Below are positions 35,382-43,922 of a DNA stretch of 64,000 nt, piece after piece. The stretch covers positions 992,001 through 1,056,000 of the forward strand of contig NZ_JACHZQ010000001.1 in the NCBI RefSeq assembly GCF_014193655.1, given 5' to 3'. Made by a program: the position numbers and the translations under genes. The number at the start of each line of letters is the position of its first letter. Position 1 is the stretch's first letter. The notes beneath the pieces are model-generated. The model ran no database searches. It was given only the letters and a program-made list of their open reading frames with translations, and had not been told where the DNA came from. Source of the DNA: Rhizobium sp. BK313. GTDB taxonomy: Bacteria > Pseudomonadota > Alphaproteobacteria > Rhizobiales > Rhizobiaceae.

Positions 35382-35834
35382 TCAATCAGGCTGCACAGGT
35401 CGGATTGTGTCGACTGAGATGTTTCCCTCAAGCACGCCTCTCGCGACGTCGGTGCGGTCACGGTCGATTTCGATCACGGTATAGAGCTTTTCGTCGCGGA
35501 AGGCACTGGCATTGGCCGTGGTCACATCATCGGCGGGCGCCGCATCGATTTCCATAAAATCAAGCTCGCGGCTCGCGGCCACGATGCGGGCATCTCCAGT
35601 CGTCCGTGCTGCAACGATGACTACTCCATGTCCCGGTGAATTGGCCCAGCGGGGGTCCTCCGGCGCGGCGATCGGTTCCAGGCGATAGATCCTTAGGGGC
35701 TCGCCATCCGCGTAAGTGGAGCCCTTCGCAGCCGCGTCTTTTATCTGCGCCTTGCTTTCCATCGAGCGCCCAAACGTATTCGGATTGGTCGCGTTGTTGA
35801 TATCGTCGATACCTATCTTTGAAACGTTCGACAT
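35382..35834 (-). CDS. conserved hypothetical protein, probably stress induced
   Basis: A 150-residue soluble protein: KIGIDDINNATNPNTFGRSM, LRIYRLEPIAAPEDPRW, GVVIVAARTTGDARIVAASR, ELDFMEIDAAPADDVTTANA and a final TVIEIDRDRTDVARGVLEGN. No membrane segment. The start at 35834 has GGAG 7 bases upstream. A site matching the EcfG consensus exactly (GGAAC-N16-CGTT) ends 25 bases upstream. Family not recognised. Confidence 0.75.
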   Translation of the reverse strand: MSNVSKIGIDDINNATNPNTFGRSMESKAQIKDAAAKGSTYADGEPLRIYRLEPIAAPEDPRWANSPGHGVVIVAARTTGDARIVAASRELDFMEIDAAPADDVTTANASAFRDEKLYTVIEIDRDRTDVARGVLEGNISVDTIRPVQPD

Positions 35835-35859
35835 TCTGATCTCCATTGTCAATAACGAT

Positions 35860-35884
35860 AACGACGCCGATCTCCAACTGTTCC
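35860..35884 (-). promoter_or_regulatory. EcfG-type promoter, full consensus
   Basis: On the minus strand GGAAC (35884-35880), N16, CGTT (35863-35860). The best match in the window, 25 bases upstream of the ATG at 35834. Confidence 0.7.
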
Positions 35885-36101
35885 TGAATTCACAAACGCG
35901 CGGACCAAGAGGCGAGAACCGCCTGACTAGAAACCAGGGTCGGTGGTCCGGAGAAGGCTATGCATTCTCGCCTGACCATGGCAACGCCGTGGTGGTCGGC
36001 GCAGGTGCGAGAGGAAGATACGATGGGCTCACGCCAGCGCCTCCGACGATCGGCCCATTTGGATGACAGGGGTAGCTCCCGTGGTCACAGCCCTCGTGGC
36101 A

Positions 36102-36179
36102 CTATCGTACGAAGATTGCGAGAAGGATGATGATCGGCAGGGGAACGCCCAGAAGCCAAAGAAGAATGCCACGACCCAT
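36102..36179 (-). CDS. 25-residue membrane peptide
   Basis: The product starts MGRGILLWLLGVPLPIIILL and ends AIFVR: a single hydrophobic helix with a central Pro-x-Pro, a form seen repeatedly in Rhizobiales as tiny unannotated membrane proteins. GGAG lies 8 bases before the ATG at 36179. An EcfG-type site with consensus CGTT lies 39 bases upstream. Confidence 0.65.
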   Translation of the reverse strand: MGRGILLWLLGVPLPIIILLAIFVR

Positions 36180-36218
36180 GATGAGATCTCCAGTTCAAAC
36201 GGTTGTATTCAGCGAGGG

Positions 36219-36244
36219 AACGCTTTTTTGCAAAAAATGGTTCC
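36219..36244 (-). promoter_or_regulatory. EcfG-type promoter of the 25-residue peptide gene
   Basis: On the minus strand GGAAC (36244-36240), N17, CGTT (36222-36219), with an A/T-rich spacer. Confidence 0.55.
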
Positions 36245-36622
36245 GCAATCGCGGCCTGGGCCGGGGGTATCTACGGGAGGGGGCTTTCGCGGCCGTCAGC
36301 CTCGCAGGCATTGAGTTCGTCCGCGAGGAGGTCTTGGGCGTCCTTTTTCCCAGCCGGACAAATTCCCTGCCGTTCGAGGCTGCTGGCAGTTCGTCATGGT
36401 GTCGATGACCTGCTACGTATCGCCAGCGTCGACCGTCACATGGTATCGCTTCTCGTCCGCCAGTCCGCCACCCCGATCGCAGCCGACCAGAGGATAGTGT
36501 TCACCGGGGGATTGGTTCGCATCGGCCAAACGCGGTTGCCACCGGCGGTTTTGTTCTTTGAGCTTCCTCTGTCTAACGCCGAACGCGAGGCAGCGTCAGG
36601 AATGTCGCTGCCTCTGCCTGTT
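36245..36622. other. 378 bases without a confident gene
   Basis: A long plus-strand frame (36203-36835) crosses this stretch and continues opposite the secreted-protein gene; part of it (GVDDLLRIASVDRHMVSLLV) looks faintly protein-like, but there is no ribosome site and it ends in the antisense of a low-complexity gene. I do not call it. Confidence 0.4.
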
Positions 36623-36937
36623 TCAGTTACAGTTCGAGGAGGCGGCTGGATTGGCGGCTTTGTCCTGCTTCATGCTGGTGGTGTTTTTCGAGGTGGATTG
36701 ACCATTGCAGTCACTTGCGTTGCCACCGTCGTTCGATGCGCCAGCACCGCTATTGTTGGTGCCGGTGGCGCCGTTGTTGGAGTCAGACCCGCTAGACGCG
36801 CCCGAGTCGCTGGACGAGCCCGAGCCGCTCGATGAGCCCGAGCCGTTACTATTATTACCGGATTGCTGTGCGACAGCCATCGTTGCTAGGCCAAGCGACA
36901 GCGAAAGTACTGAGACTGAGAGGATTTTTAGGAACAT
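36623..36937 (-). CDS. secreted Ser/Gly/Asn-rich low-complexity protein
   Basis: A 104-residue protein. Residues 1-23 form a Sec signal peptide (ILSVSVLSLSLGLATMAVAQ, cleavage after AVA). The mature part is almost only Ser, Gly, Asn, Asp, Thr and Ala, without a fold, ending SNCN with two or so Cys. GGAG lies 6 bases before the ATG. An EcfG-type site is 33 bases upstream. It is likely a disordered periplasmic or surface protein made under stress. Confidence 0.82.
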   Translation of the reverse strand: MFLKILSVSVLSLSLGLATMAVAQQSGNNSNGSGSSSGSGSSSDSGASSGSDSNNGATGTNNSGAGASNDGGNASDCNGQSTSKNTTSMKQDKAANPAASSNCN

Positions 36938-36970
36938 CGTTATCTCCGTAGGTGCGAGTTACGGCAACCC

Positions 36971-36995
36971 AACCTTAAAGCTGCGCAGAGGTTCC
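36971..36995 (-). promoter_or_regulatory. EcfG-type promoter of the secreted protein gene
   Basis: On the minus strand GGAAC (36995-36991), N17, GTT (36973-36971), 33 bases before the ATG at 36937. Confidence 0.65.
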
Positions 36996-37259
36996 CGTCC
37001 TGATTGGCACTTCCGCAGAAACAGCATGCCTTCAGCTCTCGTTGGCGATGCATTCGGACGACTGGGCGTTAGAGTTTCTCGCTCATCCGCTCCATTCGCG
37101 GGCCGCCGCAACCGTGTTCTGGCGGCACGCCCTTCATCGTGGGAACTCCGGGGCGGCTGTTCCAATATCTGCGGCGGCCCGGTCGCTCAGTACTCGCCGA
37201 ACCAACAGGGCGGCTCAAACACCACGCCCGCTTTTACTCGCTCCGGCTCGTGAGCGTTG

Positions 37260-37786
37260 TTAACCGACCTTCGACTTCAGCATGTCGAGGTGGTCGATAT
37301 GCTCGTTGATCTGACCGCGTGCAAGCTTCGTGACGCTCAGGTGTTCGCGGTTCTGTCCTACCCCAAATAGTCCTCTTGGATCGTCAAAAGCTTCTTGTGC
37401 CCTTCGAGCTGCGCCGGATGTAAGCCTTCTCGTAGGCCTTGCCAGAGGCACTCTTGAGCTTGTCGAGAGAAGCCTTTCCTTCGGCGTCGAGCATGGCGTC
37501 GACTTCGGCTTCCGACGGCGGCTTCAGTGCACCCTCAGCCTTGTCGCTGCTTTCCATCGACCTGTCCTTGAGCGACGAGTGATCCTCGTTCAGTCCGTCG
37601 ATAACCTCTTCGATACGGAGATCTGTCCTTCAGTCTCCCGAATGTGCTGCTTAAGCTTCGCGGCGACTTCCGGACAGTTCTCGATCCTGGAAAGCTGGGG
37701 CTTCATGATCACAGAGCCTGGTTCTCCATCGCGTGTGCGTTCTTTAGCCCAGTTACTAAAACTTCGTGGGTTTCGTTGTCCGACAT
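37260..37786 (-). pseudogene. decayed ferritin-like protein (DUF892-like plus DUF4142-like)
   Basis: An ATG at 37786 with GGAGA upstream opens MSDNETHEVLVTGLKNAHAM. After frameshifts the reading continues IMKPQLSRIENCPEVAAKLK, QHIRETEGQ, RIEEVIDGLNEDHSSLKD, then AEVDAMLDAEGKASLDKL, KSASGKAYEKAYIR and, last, GQNREHLSVTKLARGQINEH. The first half resembles DUF892/YciF-type ferritin-like proteins, the second DUF4142. At least three frameshifts break it. An EcfG-like site is 28 bases upstream. Confidence 0.75.
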
Positions 37787-37813
37787 GGAAATCTCCTCGT
37801 GTTCGTGACTTCA

Positions 37814-37837
37814 AACACAGGCGCTTCCGAATGTTCC
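37814..37837 (-). promoter_or_regulatory. EcfG-like site, divergent pair (minus arm)
   Basis: On the minus strand GGAAC (37837-37833), N16, GTT (37816-37814). It faces away from the plus-strand site at 37848. Confidence 0.4.
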
Positions 37838-37847
37838 GAACTTTGCA

Positions 37848-37872
37848 GGAACATACGCGTGCGGTCCGAGTT
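37848..37872 (+). promoter_or_regulatory. EcfG-type promoter, divergent pair (plus arm)
   Basis: GGAAC (37848-37852), N17, GTT (37870-37872), 30 bases before the DUF2934 gene at 37903. Confidence 0.6.
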
Positions 37873-37902
37873 CGCTCCCAATAACTTATCGGAGGAGAAA
37901 TC

Positions 37903-38181
37903 ATGGAAGATGATCGCGAGGAAGCAGTTAGAAGACTGGCACGCGAAAAATGGGAGCGCCAGGGCCGCCCCGAAGGACAGCACGAGCGTCACTGGCATGA
38001 AGCCGCGGCTGAACTGGAAGGCAAGGATCCGGAGCTTCCACAGACCTCGACCCCGGGCGAAGACGGACATGTCGCCGCCACGTCCGGAGGGGACGGGTTC
38101 ACGGAAGACGGCGAGGCCTCGTCACCAACTGAAGAGCCAACTGCCGTCCCACCAGGGGTCGTTCGAAAGTCCAAACGGTAG
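37903..38181 (+). CDS. DUF2934 family protein
   Basis: A 92-residue protein. Residues 4-35 (EAVRRLAREKWERQGRPEGQ then HERHWHEAAAELE) fit DUF2934, a small helix-turn-helix-like domain with a conserved G-R-P-x-G and HW. The C-terminal half is acidic, Pro/Ser/Thr-rich and probably disordered. CGGAGGAG lies 7 bases upstream of the ATG. The gene has its own EcfG-type promoter. Function unknown. Confidence 0.88.
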   Translation: MEDDREEAVRRLAREKWERQGRPEGQHERHWHEAAAELEGKDPELPQTSTPGEDGHVAATSGGDGFTEDGEASSPTEEPTAVPPGVVRKSKR

Positions 38182-38325
38182 CCCGGCCTACACCCGCTAT
38201 CGTAGGTGTCCTCGCAGATGGAAGCGAGACACAGACCTGGAGGTTGGAAGCTTGGACACAGGAGTACGTCGATGGACGGAACGCGCTGGGCAATGCTCTT
38301 TGGAACGGTGACGCTCATCTGCTAG

Positions 38326-38488
38326 ATGGGGGCGGGACTGGTCGCGGTGCTTGGCATGGATGGCTACGCGGGATATAATCGCTTGTTCGCACCGGATCGC
38401 GTTGGTCCCGACATTCAGCTCGCCTATTGTTGGGCGCATGCACGGCGCAAGTTCGTCGAGATCACCCACACTGGCTCGGCACCGATTG
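38326..38488 (+). pseudogene. IS66 transposase (TnpC) internal fragment
   Basis: GMDGYAGYNRLFAPDRVGPD and LAYCWAHARRKFVEITHTGS: the DGYAGYN...AYCWAHARRKF block of IS66 TnpC. It is cut at about 38488, where minus-strand recombinase sequence begins. Confidence 0.88.
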
Positions 38489-39363
38489 CGGTCCCGGATC
38501 ATCACCTCCCAAGTGCCGACGGGTTTGCCGTGCCCGTAACTGCGCCGAGCCCGTCCATCGACGATGGCAGTCCGCTTCTCGCTCTTTCCATAGACGTAGA
38601 CACCCGCGTAGAAAGGGTTTTTGAGGATGCCGATCACATTGCGATAACGTACTGGCTTCCATACGAAGTTGGTCATGCGCCCTTCATCCGACGGACGCGG
38701 GAAGTGAACCTGATCTTTCGTCATCGACAGCAGCACCTGACGCGCACTTCCGAGCTCATGGAAGCGGGCGAATATGGATCGGATCACGTCTTGCAGACGC
38801 AGATCGGGGTCCAGCCCAAGCCCGGCCTCACGATGCCAAATGTAGCCGAACGGAACGGAAAGCCGCAATTCGCCACGGCGCGCTTTTGATCTGGCGGCAT
38901 CAAGCATGCGGGCTCTCAGCACGCCCAATTCAAACTCGCTAATACTGCCCTTCATGCCTAATAGCAGACGGTCGTTGGGGCGGCATGGATTGTAGACACC
39001 GTCGTGGTCTATGACGCGGGCTTCAACAAGGCCGCAAAGTTCGAGCAGATGATGCCAATCACGTCCGTTGCGTGCGAGCCGTGATGCATCGAAGCATAGG
39101 ACGGCACCAACCTTACCGGCACACAGCAGCGCAACGAGACGATCGAAGCCGGGGCGGGCGACCGTTCCGCTGGCAGAGCGCCCGAGGTCGTCGTCGATGG
39201 TCTCGATGTCACTGAAGCCGTGGTGTCGCGCAACGTCAGCAAGATCATACTGCCGTCGCTGGCTTTCAAGATTGGTCATGACCTGCGATTGCGAGGACTG
39301 CCGTACATACACAACGGCCTTACGAGCGAGAAGCGCCGTCGGCATCAAATCAGTGCCGGTCAT
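38489..39363 (-). pseudogene. serine recombinase, C-terminally truncated
   Basis: Start MTGTDLMPTALLARKAVVYV. The resolvase domain has YVRQSSQSQ (catalytic Ser), CFDASRLARNGRDWHHLLEL, and FELGVLRARMLDAARSKARR; the recombinase domain follows (SVPFGYIWHREAGLG, GILKNPFYAGVYVYGKSEKR). Relatives of this large recombinase type are about 690 residues with a zinc ribbon and coiled coil; here the gene stops at GTWEVMIRDR (about residue 291) and fuses into antisense IS66 sequence. DNA cleavage residues are present, but the DNA-binding tail is lost. Confidence 0.88.
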
Positions 39364-39529
39364 CGTTTAGCTCCTCGACGACCAGACCGGCCGCCTGCAT
39401 CAGCAGGCAAGCCAGAGTTGATACCGCCTTCTTGCGATCCTTGTCGCTCAGTCCGTCGAGCGTCCGGGTTTTGAATATCAGGTCGAGCTGCCGGCCCGAC
39501 GCCGGCACCAGCGTATCGCGGGATCTCAT
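39350..39529 (-). CDS. small protein accompanying the recombinase
   Basis: A 59-residue protein, MRSRDTLVPASGRQLDLIFK then DGLSDKDRKKAVSTLACLLM. Small genes of this type regularly precede large serine recombinases in Proteobacteria. AGGAGG lies 6 bases before the ATG at 39529, which decides against 39532 and 39559. It overlaps the recombinase start by 14 bases. Function unknown. Confidence 0.75.
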   Translation of the reverse strand: MRSRDTLVPASGRQLDLIFKTRTLDGLSDKDRKKAVSTLACLLMQAAGLVVEELNDDRH

Positions 39530-39848
39530 CATGGTCCTCCTGAGTGATTCTACGTCCACTTCGGAAGAGTGCCGCTATGGTGCCGCCAGAGACCAGCCTG
39601 TTCAATTCGACTAGCGCCGCAAGATCGACGCGTGGCGTTCCCATGGTCATGCCGCCGCACACCACAGGATCAATCATCCACCCTGAGATCGCGATGACGA
39701 CACCTGTCGGCACCAAAACCTTTAGAAACCGGCCTGTCGCTCGTTCTTCGACACGGCAAATAGAAACTCTCTGGCCGAAATACGGATGCCAGCGGTAATA
39801 GACCTCGACGTCATCCCCGACATGGGCAGAATGAACGGGGCATTGCCC
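39530..39848 (-). pseudogene. recombinase-module first gene (DUF5372-like), no clear start
   Basis: The minus strand reads VEVYYRWHPYFGQRVSICRV, LVPTGVVIAISGWMIDPVVC and MGTPRVDLAALVELNRLVSG. This is the small WHP.YGQ...WM.DP..C protein that often heads three-gene serine-recombinase modules. There is no ATG/GTG before the conserved part (frame opens at 39848), and its end runs on into the next gene's region out of register, so it is probably defective. Confidence 0.6.
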
Positions 39849-40201
39849 TCAATCGTAAGAATGCGCTCTTCGCCGGACACGATGCTGGAGCCGAGAATTG
39901 GGCGACCATCGCCTCCCTCATTGAGACCTGCATGTGTGGATGGCTCCCGTGATGCAAGAGGCTTATTTGACTGATGCGCGAAAGTCGGCGGCTTGCATGT
40001 GTCCGGCCTACATTAAGGCGGCATATCTGGCCGCCGGCCCAGATGAGATCCGCGGACCGGGTCCATAACAAGCTCACGCGCTCTAAGCGCCTACAAGTCT
40101 ACTGGGTGTCCCGATCTCGTCTAACAACTGTCGCGTCATCTTTCCATTCAGCGCCGTTGCACCACCACCGTCAGGATCCGCCTGATCCTGGCGATAGATA
40201 C

Positions 40202-41213
40202 TTATGCCGCTCGATAAGTCTCCTCGCGCGTCATCACCGCCCAAATGATCCTTGCCATTTTGTTTGCCAAGGCAACGGCGGCGAGCTTGATCGGCTTGCG
40301 GGCGATAATGCGCCCCAGCCAACTTTGAGCGAAGTTCTGCTTACTCCGCGACCAGCGTATCGTCGACATCGCGCCGATGACTAGGAGACGTCGGATGGTG
40401 CGATCACCCATCTTGGTAATACGACCCAACCGCTCTTTGCCACCGCTCGAGTTCTGGCGTGGCACAAGTCCAAGCCAGGCGGCAAAGTCGCGACCCGATC
40501 GAAAGCCGCGGATGTCCGGTACTCCAGCCAATATGGCGCTGACGGTGATCGGTCCAATGCCTGGAATACTGAGTAACCTGGCTGATTCAGGCTCTTCGCG
40601 GCAATTCTTCCGCATCTGCGCTTCGAGAGCATTGATCCGCGCGTTCAAGGCGACGTACTCATCGACTAGGATGCCTAGCGGCGCTCGAACCGCATCTGGG
40701 ATCGGCGTTTTCGGATCGGATATCCGCTGGATCAGCGAGCCAACATGTTGAGTACCAGCGGGCGCGATCACACCAAACTCAGCCATGTGACTACGGATCG
40801 CATTGATCAGCGAAACACGCTGCCGCGAAAGAAGTTCGTGTGTGCGATGCAGGACGCGAGACGCCTGTTGCGCTAGCGACTTGATCGGAGCTGTGCGAAC
40901 TGCCGGTCGCGTGACTGCTTCGCAGACGGTTGCAGCGTCTGCTGCGTCGTTCTTTTGCCGCGCGACATAGGGCTTCACGTACGAGGCGGGGATCATTCGG
41001 GCGTCATGGCCGAGAGCGCGGATCTCGCGTGCCCAGTGATGCGACGAGGCGCATGCCTCCATTCCGACAACACAAGGCGGCAATTTGGCGAAGAAGCTGA
41101 GCACTTCCTCGGCGTAGCTTCTTCTGAAGGACAGGGCGGCCCTTTGCATCCGCCCCTTGAACCTGAAAAACTCGTTTAGCCAGATCGAGCCCAATCGTCG
41201 TCACTGCGTTCAT
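40202..41213 (-). pseudogene. IS110-type transposase with one frameshift
   Basis: From the ATG at 41213: MNAVTTIGLDLAKRVFQVQG (first Asp of the DEDD site), then LQKKLRR, where one base is missing, and in the next frame EEVLSFFAKLPPCVVGMEAC, ASYVKPYVARQKNDAADAA, and the C-terminal LLSIPGIGPITVSAILAGVP, RDFAAWLGLVPRQNSSGGKE (transposase-20 domain with Ser) to the stop at 40202. The order matches IS110/IS1111 transposases of ~340 residues. A single deletion near 41115 makes the present copy inactive unless frameshifting occurs. Confidence 0.9.
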
Positions 41214-41263
41214 GGATGACATCTCCCTGTTAGAGCGATCATCGTGACCGCTCCTTCACTATG

Positions 41264-41409
41264 GCGCCGGAAGAGGGAGCCATCCACCTCATCAAGCTCA
41301 ACGCCGTCGACCCACTTGCGTATTTAACGAGCACGCTCACCGCCATCGTCAGTGGCCACAAGCAGAGCGGATAGGAGAACTCCTCCCGTGGAATTACTCG
41401 GTGGTGTAA
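41264..41409 (+). pseudogene. IS66 transposase C-terminal fragment
   Basis: EEGAIHLIKLNAVDPLAYLT then STLTAIVSGHKQSG, a stop, and in another frame IGELLPWNYSVV before the TAA at 41407. This is the characteristic KLN.VDP.AYL...I..GH..S.I.ELLPWN end of IS66 TnpC. It is in the same orientation as the fragment at 38326. Confidence 0.85.
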
Positions 41410-41488
41410 TATGCGCTCAAAGGCTTCTATCGACCCATTGCGGACGGTCACGTTTTTAGAGCATTATCAAAGCAGCTTGGGGTAGCTG

Positions 41489-41866
41489 GTGACAAAATTG
41501 CGTAGAAAACTCTTTGGCCGAGGATGGGAGCTCAGCGTCTTTGAGGATGACATTGGCTTGGTTCTCTCGCTCCCGGTCGATTCAGGCTTTTTGACACATA
41601 GCTTTGAATTGTACATCAAGAAGCCCGATCTCGAGGCCCTTCAGGGCAGTCAACTGCGGCACAAAATATTGGAATTCATTCTGCATGAGCGCCTTCAATG
41701 TCGACTGAATGAAGCAGCCCTTCGGAGCGTTGAAGAAGAAATAGACCCAGTGATCCAGGCAGTTCTGCATGGGAATATAGGCCGTCTTATTGAGGCGGTA
41801 TCAACCTCTCCGAATTCAGAGCGTATTCGGCATCGATTGAACGGGGCTGGATTAACTCTGGACTGA
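41489..41866 (+). CDS. hypothetical protein
   Basis: A 125-residue soluble protein: TKLRRKLFGRGWELSVFEDD, IGLVLSLPVDSGFLTHSFEL and a helical C-terminal half (RHKILEFILHERLQCRLNEA, IDPVIQAVLHGNIGRLIEAV). I do not recognise the family. GC content and codon use appear lower than its neighbours, and it lies next to insertion-sequence debris, which suggests recent arrival. Confidence 0.65.
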   Translation: MTKLRRKLFGRGWELSVFEDDIGLVLSLPVDSGFLTHSFELYIKKPDLEALQGSQLRHKILEFILHERLQCRLNEAALRSVEEEIDPVIQAVLHGNIGRLIEAVSTSPNSERIRHRLNGAGLTLD

Positions 41867-42035
41867 ACGCCAGCAATTGGCGCGAACCGGAAGTGGCGTC
41901 GGGAAGCTGTGTCGCCTGTCGGCCCACCTCTGCCAGACCTGAACGTCGCAAATGGAACGGAAAAGCGGCATTCCCGGTAGAGCTGACGTTCCCTTTCAGC
42001 GGGACAAATTCTATATTCGGGCGGGGGTCAAACAA

Positions 42036-43922
42036 ATGGACCGCAAGCTTTCCGCAATTCTCGCTGCCGACGTGGTGGGCTATTCCGCCCTGATGGAACG
42101 CGATGAGGCGGGCACGTTTGAGCGCCTTCGCGCCGGGCGCAAGGAGCTATTCGAGCCGGAGATCGGCCGCCATCACGGCTCCGTCTTCAAGCTGATGGGC
42201 GACGGGATGCTCGCCGAATTCGCCAGTGTCGTGGACGCTGTTGAATGTGCCGTCTCGCTACAGCGCGGGCTGGCCGAACGGAACGCTGCTGTTTCAGAAG
42301 ATAAGCGGATTCAGGTCAGGATCGGCATCAACCTCGGCGAGTTGATTGTCGATGGCGACGACCGATATGGCGAAGGGGTCAACATTGCTGCGCGACTTGA
42401 ACAACTGGCGGAGCCCGGGGGCATCTGTGTCTCCGGCAAGGTTGCGCGGGAGGTTGAGAAGAAGCTTCCCTTCGGATTCGAGCCGATGGGCGAACAGAGG
42501 GTGAAGAACATTGTCGAACCGGTGCGTGCATTCCGTGTCATCATTGAAGGACAAGTCAGACGCAAACCGCGATTGCCATCGCCGTCAAACTGGGTTTTGG
42601 CAGGAGCAGTGGGACTTCCCCTTCTTCTAGCCGTGGTCGGGTCTATCTGGCAGTTTTGGCCGACATCGACGGTGAGCGGCAAGCCCACGGTAGCGGTGTT
42701 GCCGTTCGAGAGCTACGGCGACGAGGCGACCGCGCGCCTAGCCAGCGGTCTGACCGAAGATATCATCACTGATCTGGCGCGGTATCCCGAATTTCAGGTA
42801 ATCGCCAGGAACTCGACTGATCAATACCGGGATAAGCCCACCAGCCTGAGCGTAGTGGGCAAGACACTCGACGCGGCTTTTGTGGTGGAAGGCTCAATCC
42901 AACGCGAGGCAGATCAGGTGAGGGTCACAGCACAGCTTCTCGACGTAAAAACAGGAAAACATCTCTGGTCGGAGCGCTGGGACCGGCCGGCCAAGGATCT
43001 ATTCGCCATCCAGACCGAAATCTCCGAGCAGCTTTCGAATCGCCTTGGGGGTGGCTCAGGCCTGATTCAGGAAGCCGGGCGCTTCACGGCGCACCGAAGG
43101 CCGCCTGAGAACCTAAACGCCTATGAGCTCTATCTCCTCGGCACCGAACGGCTGGAACGTGTCACCAGGCCCGATGTCGAAGAGGCTTTGCGGCTGCTCA
43201 CGCGCGCAGTCGAACTGGATCCAGGGCTTGCTCGCGCTTGGGTCGAGCTGCACCATACTCATGACTGGCTGGCCAACTTCGGAGTCGAGGCTGACAAGAA
43301 TCGAAGTTTGGCCGCCAGGGCGGCGCGTCGCGCTGTAGAGCTCGATCCGAGCGATGCCGAGGCGCATGCAGTGTATGCCATTAGTCTTGCCGATTCCGAT
43401 GAGTTTGTGCGCGCCAAGGCGGAATTCGAAACAGCCTTGCGCCTCGGCCCAAACCAGTTCGAAATTTTAACCTTCTATCTCGGATGGGCATCCACACTGG
43501 GCGAGCCCGAACGGGGAGCTCAGATGGTTGACCAGGCGATTCGGCTCAATCCGAATTTTCCCATGTGGAGTGTGCGGCCGTTCGCAGTCGCCTATTTCAT
43601 GGCGGGCCGGTATGGAGAAGCGGTCGGTATGTACAAACGAACCTCTCCAGAAAGTATGTCAGGCGTTCACTGGGCGTTGAAATCGGGCGCACTGGCTGCA
43701 GTGGGCCGCACCGAGGACGCAAAAGCTTCGGTGAAGGAAGCTCTTAAACGGTTCCCTGACTTGACAATCCAGGGAATCGTAAGTTCTTCGGGGTGGAGCG
43801 ATGCCGAACGCCAGCGCATCGTCGAAGCCCTCCGGCTTGCAGAATTTCCAGCCTGCGCGAAGCCCGATATTTTGGCGAAGGCGGAAAAGCCCTTTCACTT
43901 GCCGGAGTGTACCTTGCCGTAG
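42036..43922 (+). CDS. class III adenylate/guanylate cyclase with TolB/TPR-like regions
   Basis: A 628-residue membrane-anchored cyclase. Residues 1-165: class III catalytic domain with metal-binding LAADVVGYSALMERDE and FKLMGDGMLAEF, then RIGINLGELIVDGDDRYGEG and NIAARLEQLAEPGGICVSG. A membrane segment lies near 188-210 (NWVLAGAVGLPLLLAVVGSI). Then a TolB-like region (KPTVAVLPFESYGDEATARL, SGLTEDIITDLARYPEFQVI) and TPR-like repeats (ALRLLTRAVELDPGLARAWV, RAVELDPSDAEAHAVYAISL). Such proteins are numerous in rhizobia and make cAMP or cGMP in response to unknown signals. The ATG at 42036 has a GGGGG run upstream; the frame opens earlier but not with family sequence. Confidence 0.93.
   Translation: MDRKLSAILAADVVGYSALMERDEAGTFERLRAGRKELFEPEIGRHHGSVFKLMGDGMLAEFASVVDAVECAVSLQRGLAERNAAVSEDKRIQVRIGINLGELIVDGDDRYGEGVNIAARLEQLAEPGGICVSGKVAREVEKKLPFGFEPMGEQRVKNIVEPVRAFRVIIEGQVRRKPRLPSPSNWVLAGAVGLPLLLAVVGSIWQFWPTSTVSGKPTVAVLPFESYGDEATARLASGLTEDIITDLARYPEFQVIARNSTDQYRDKPTSLSVVGKTLDAAFVVEGSIQREADQVRVTAQLLDVKTGKHLWSERWDRPAKDLFAIQTEISEQLSNRLGGGSGLIQEAGRFTAHRRPPENLNAYELYLLGTERLERVTRPDVEEALRLLTRAVELDPGLARAWVELHHTHDWLANFGVEADKNRSLAARAARRAVELDPSDAEAHAVYAISLADSDEFVRAKAEFETALRLGPNQFEILTFYLGWASTLGEPERGAQMVDQAIRLNPNFPMWSVRPFAVAYFMAGRYGEAVGMYKRTSPESMSGVHWALKSGALAAVGRTEDAKASVKEALKRFPDLTIQGIVSSSGWSDAERQRIVEALRLAEFPACAKPDILAKAEKPFHLPECTLP

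Larger units (their letters stand above)
38326..41409. mobile_element. nested scar: IS66 relic split by recombinase module and IS110-like element
   Basis: A piece of IS66 transposase on the plus strand (38326-38488) and the end of one on the same strand (41264-41409) flank a minus-strand serine-recombinase module (38489-39848) and an IS110-like element (about 40080-41240). Roughly 150 transposase codons are missing between the IS66 pieces. The simplest reading is insertion of the inner elements into an IS66 copy, with deletion. I did not find clean inverted repeats or target duplications. Confidence 0.65.

Noticed and set aside
36203..36835. 210-codon open frame on the plus strand
   Set aside because: No ribosome site; the second half is antisense of a low-complexity secreted protein, whose signal peptide and promoter are convincing.
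40202..41213. Programmed frameshifting in the IS110-type transposase
   Set aside because: IS110 transposases are normally single frames, and no slippery sequence is evident; a simple one-base deletion is more likely.
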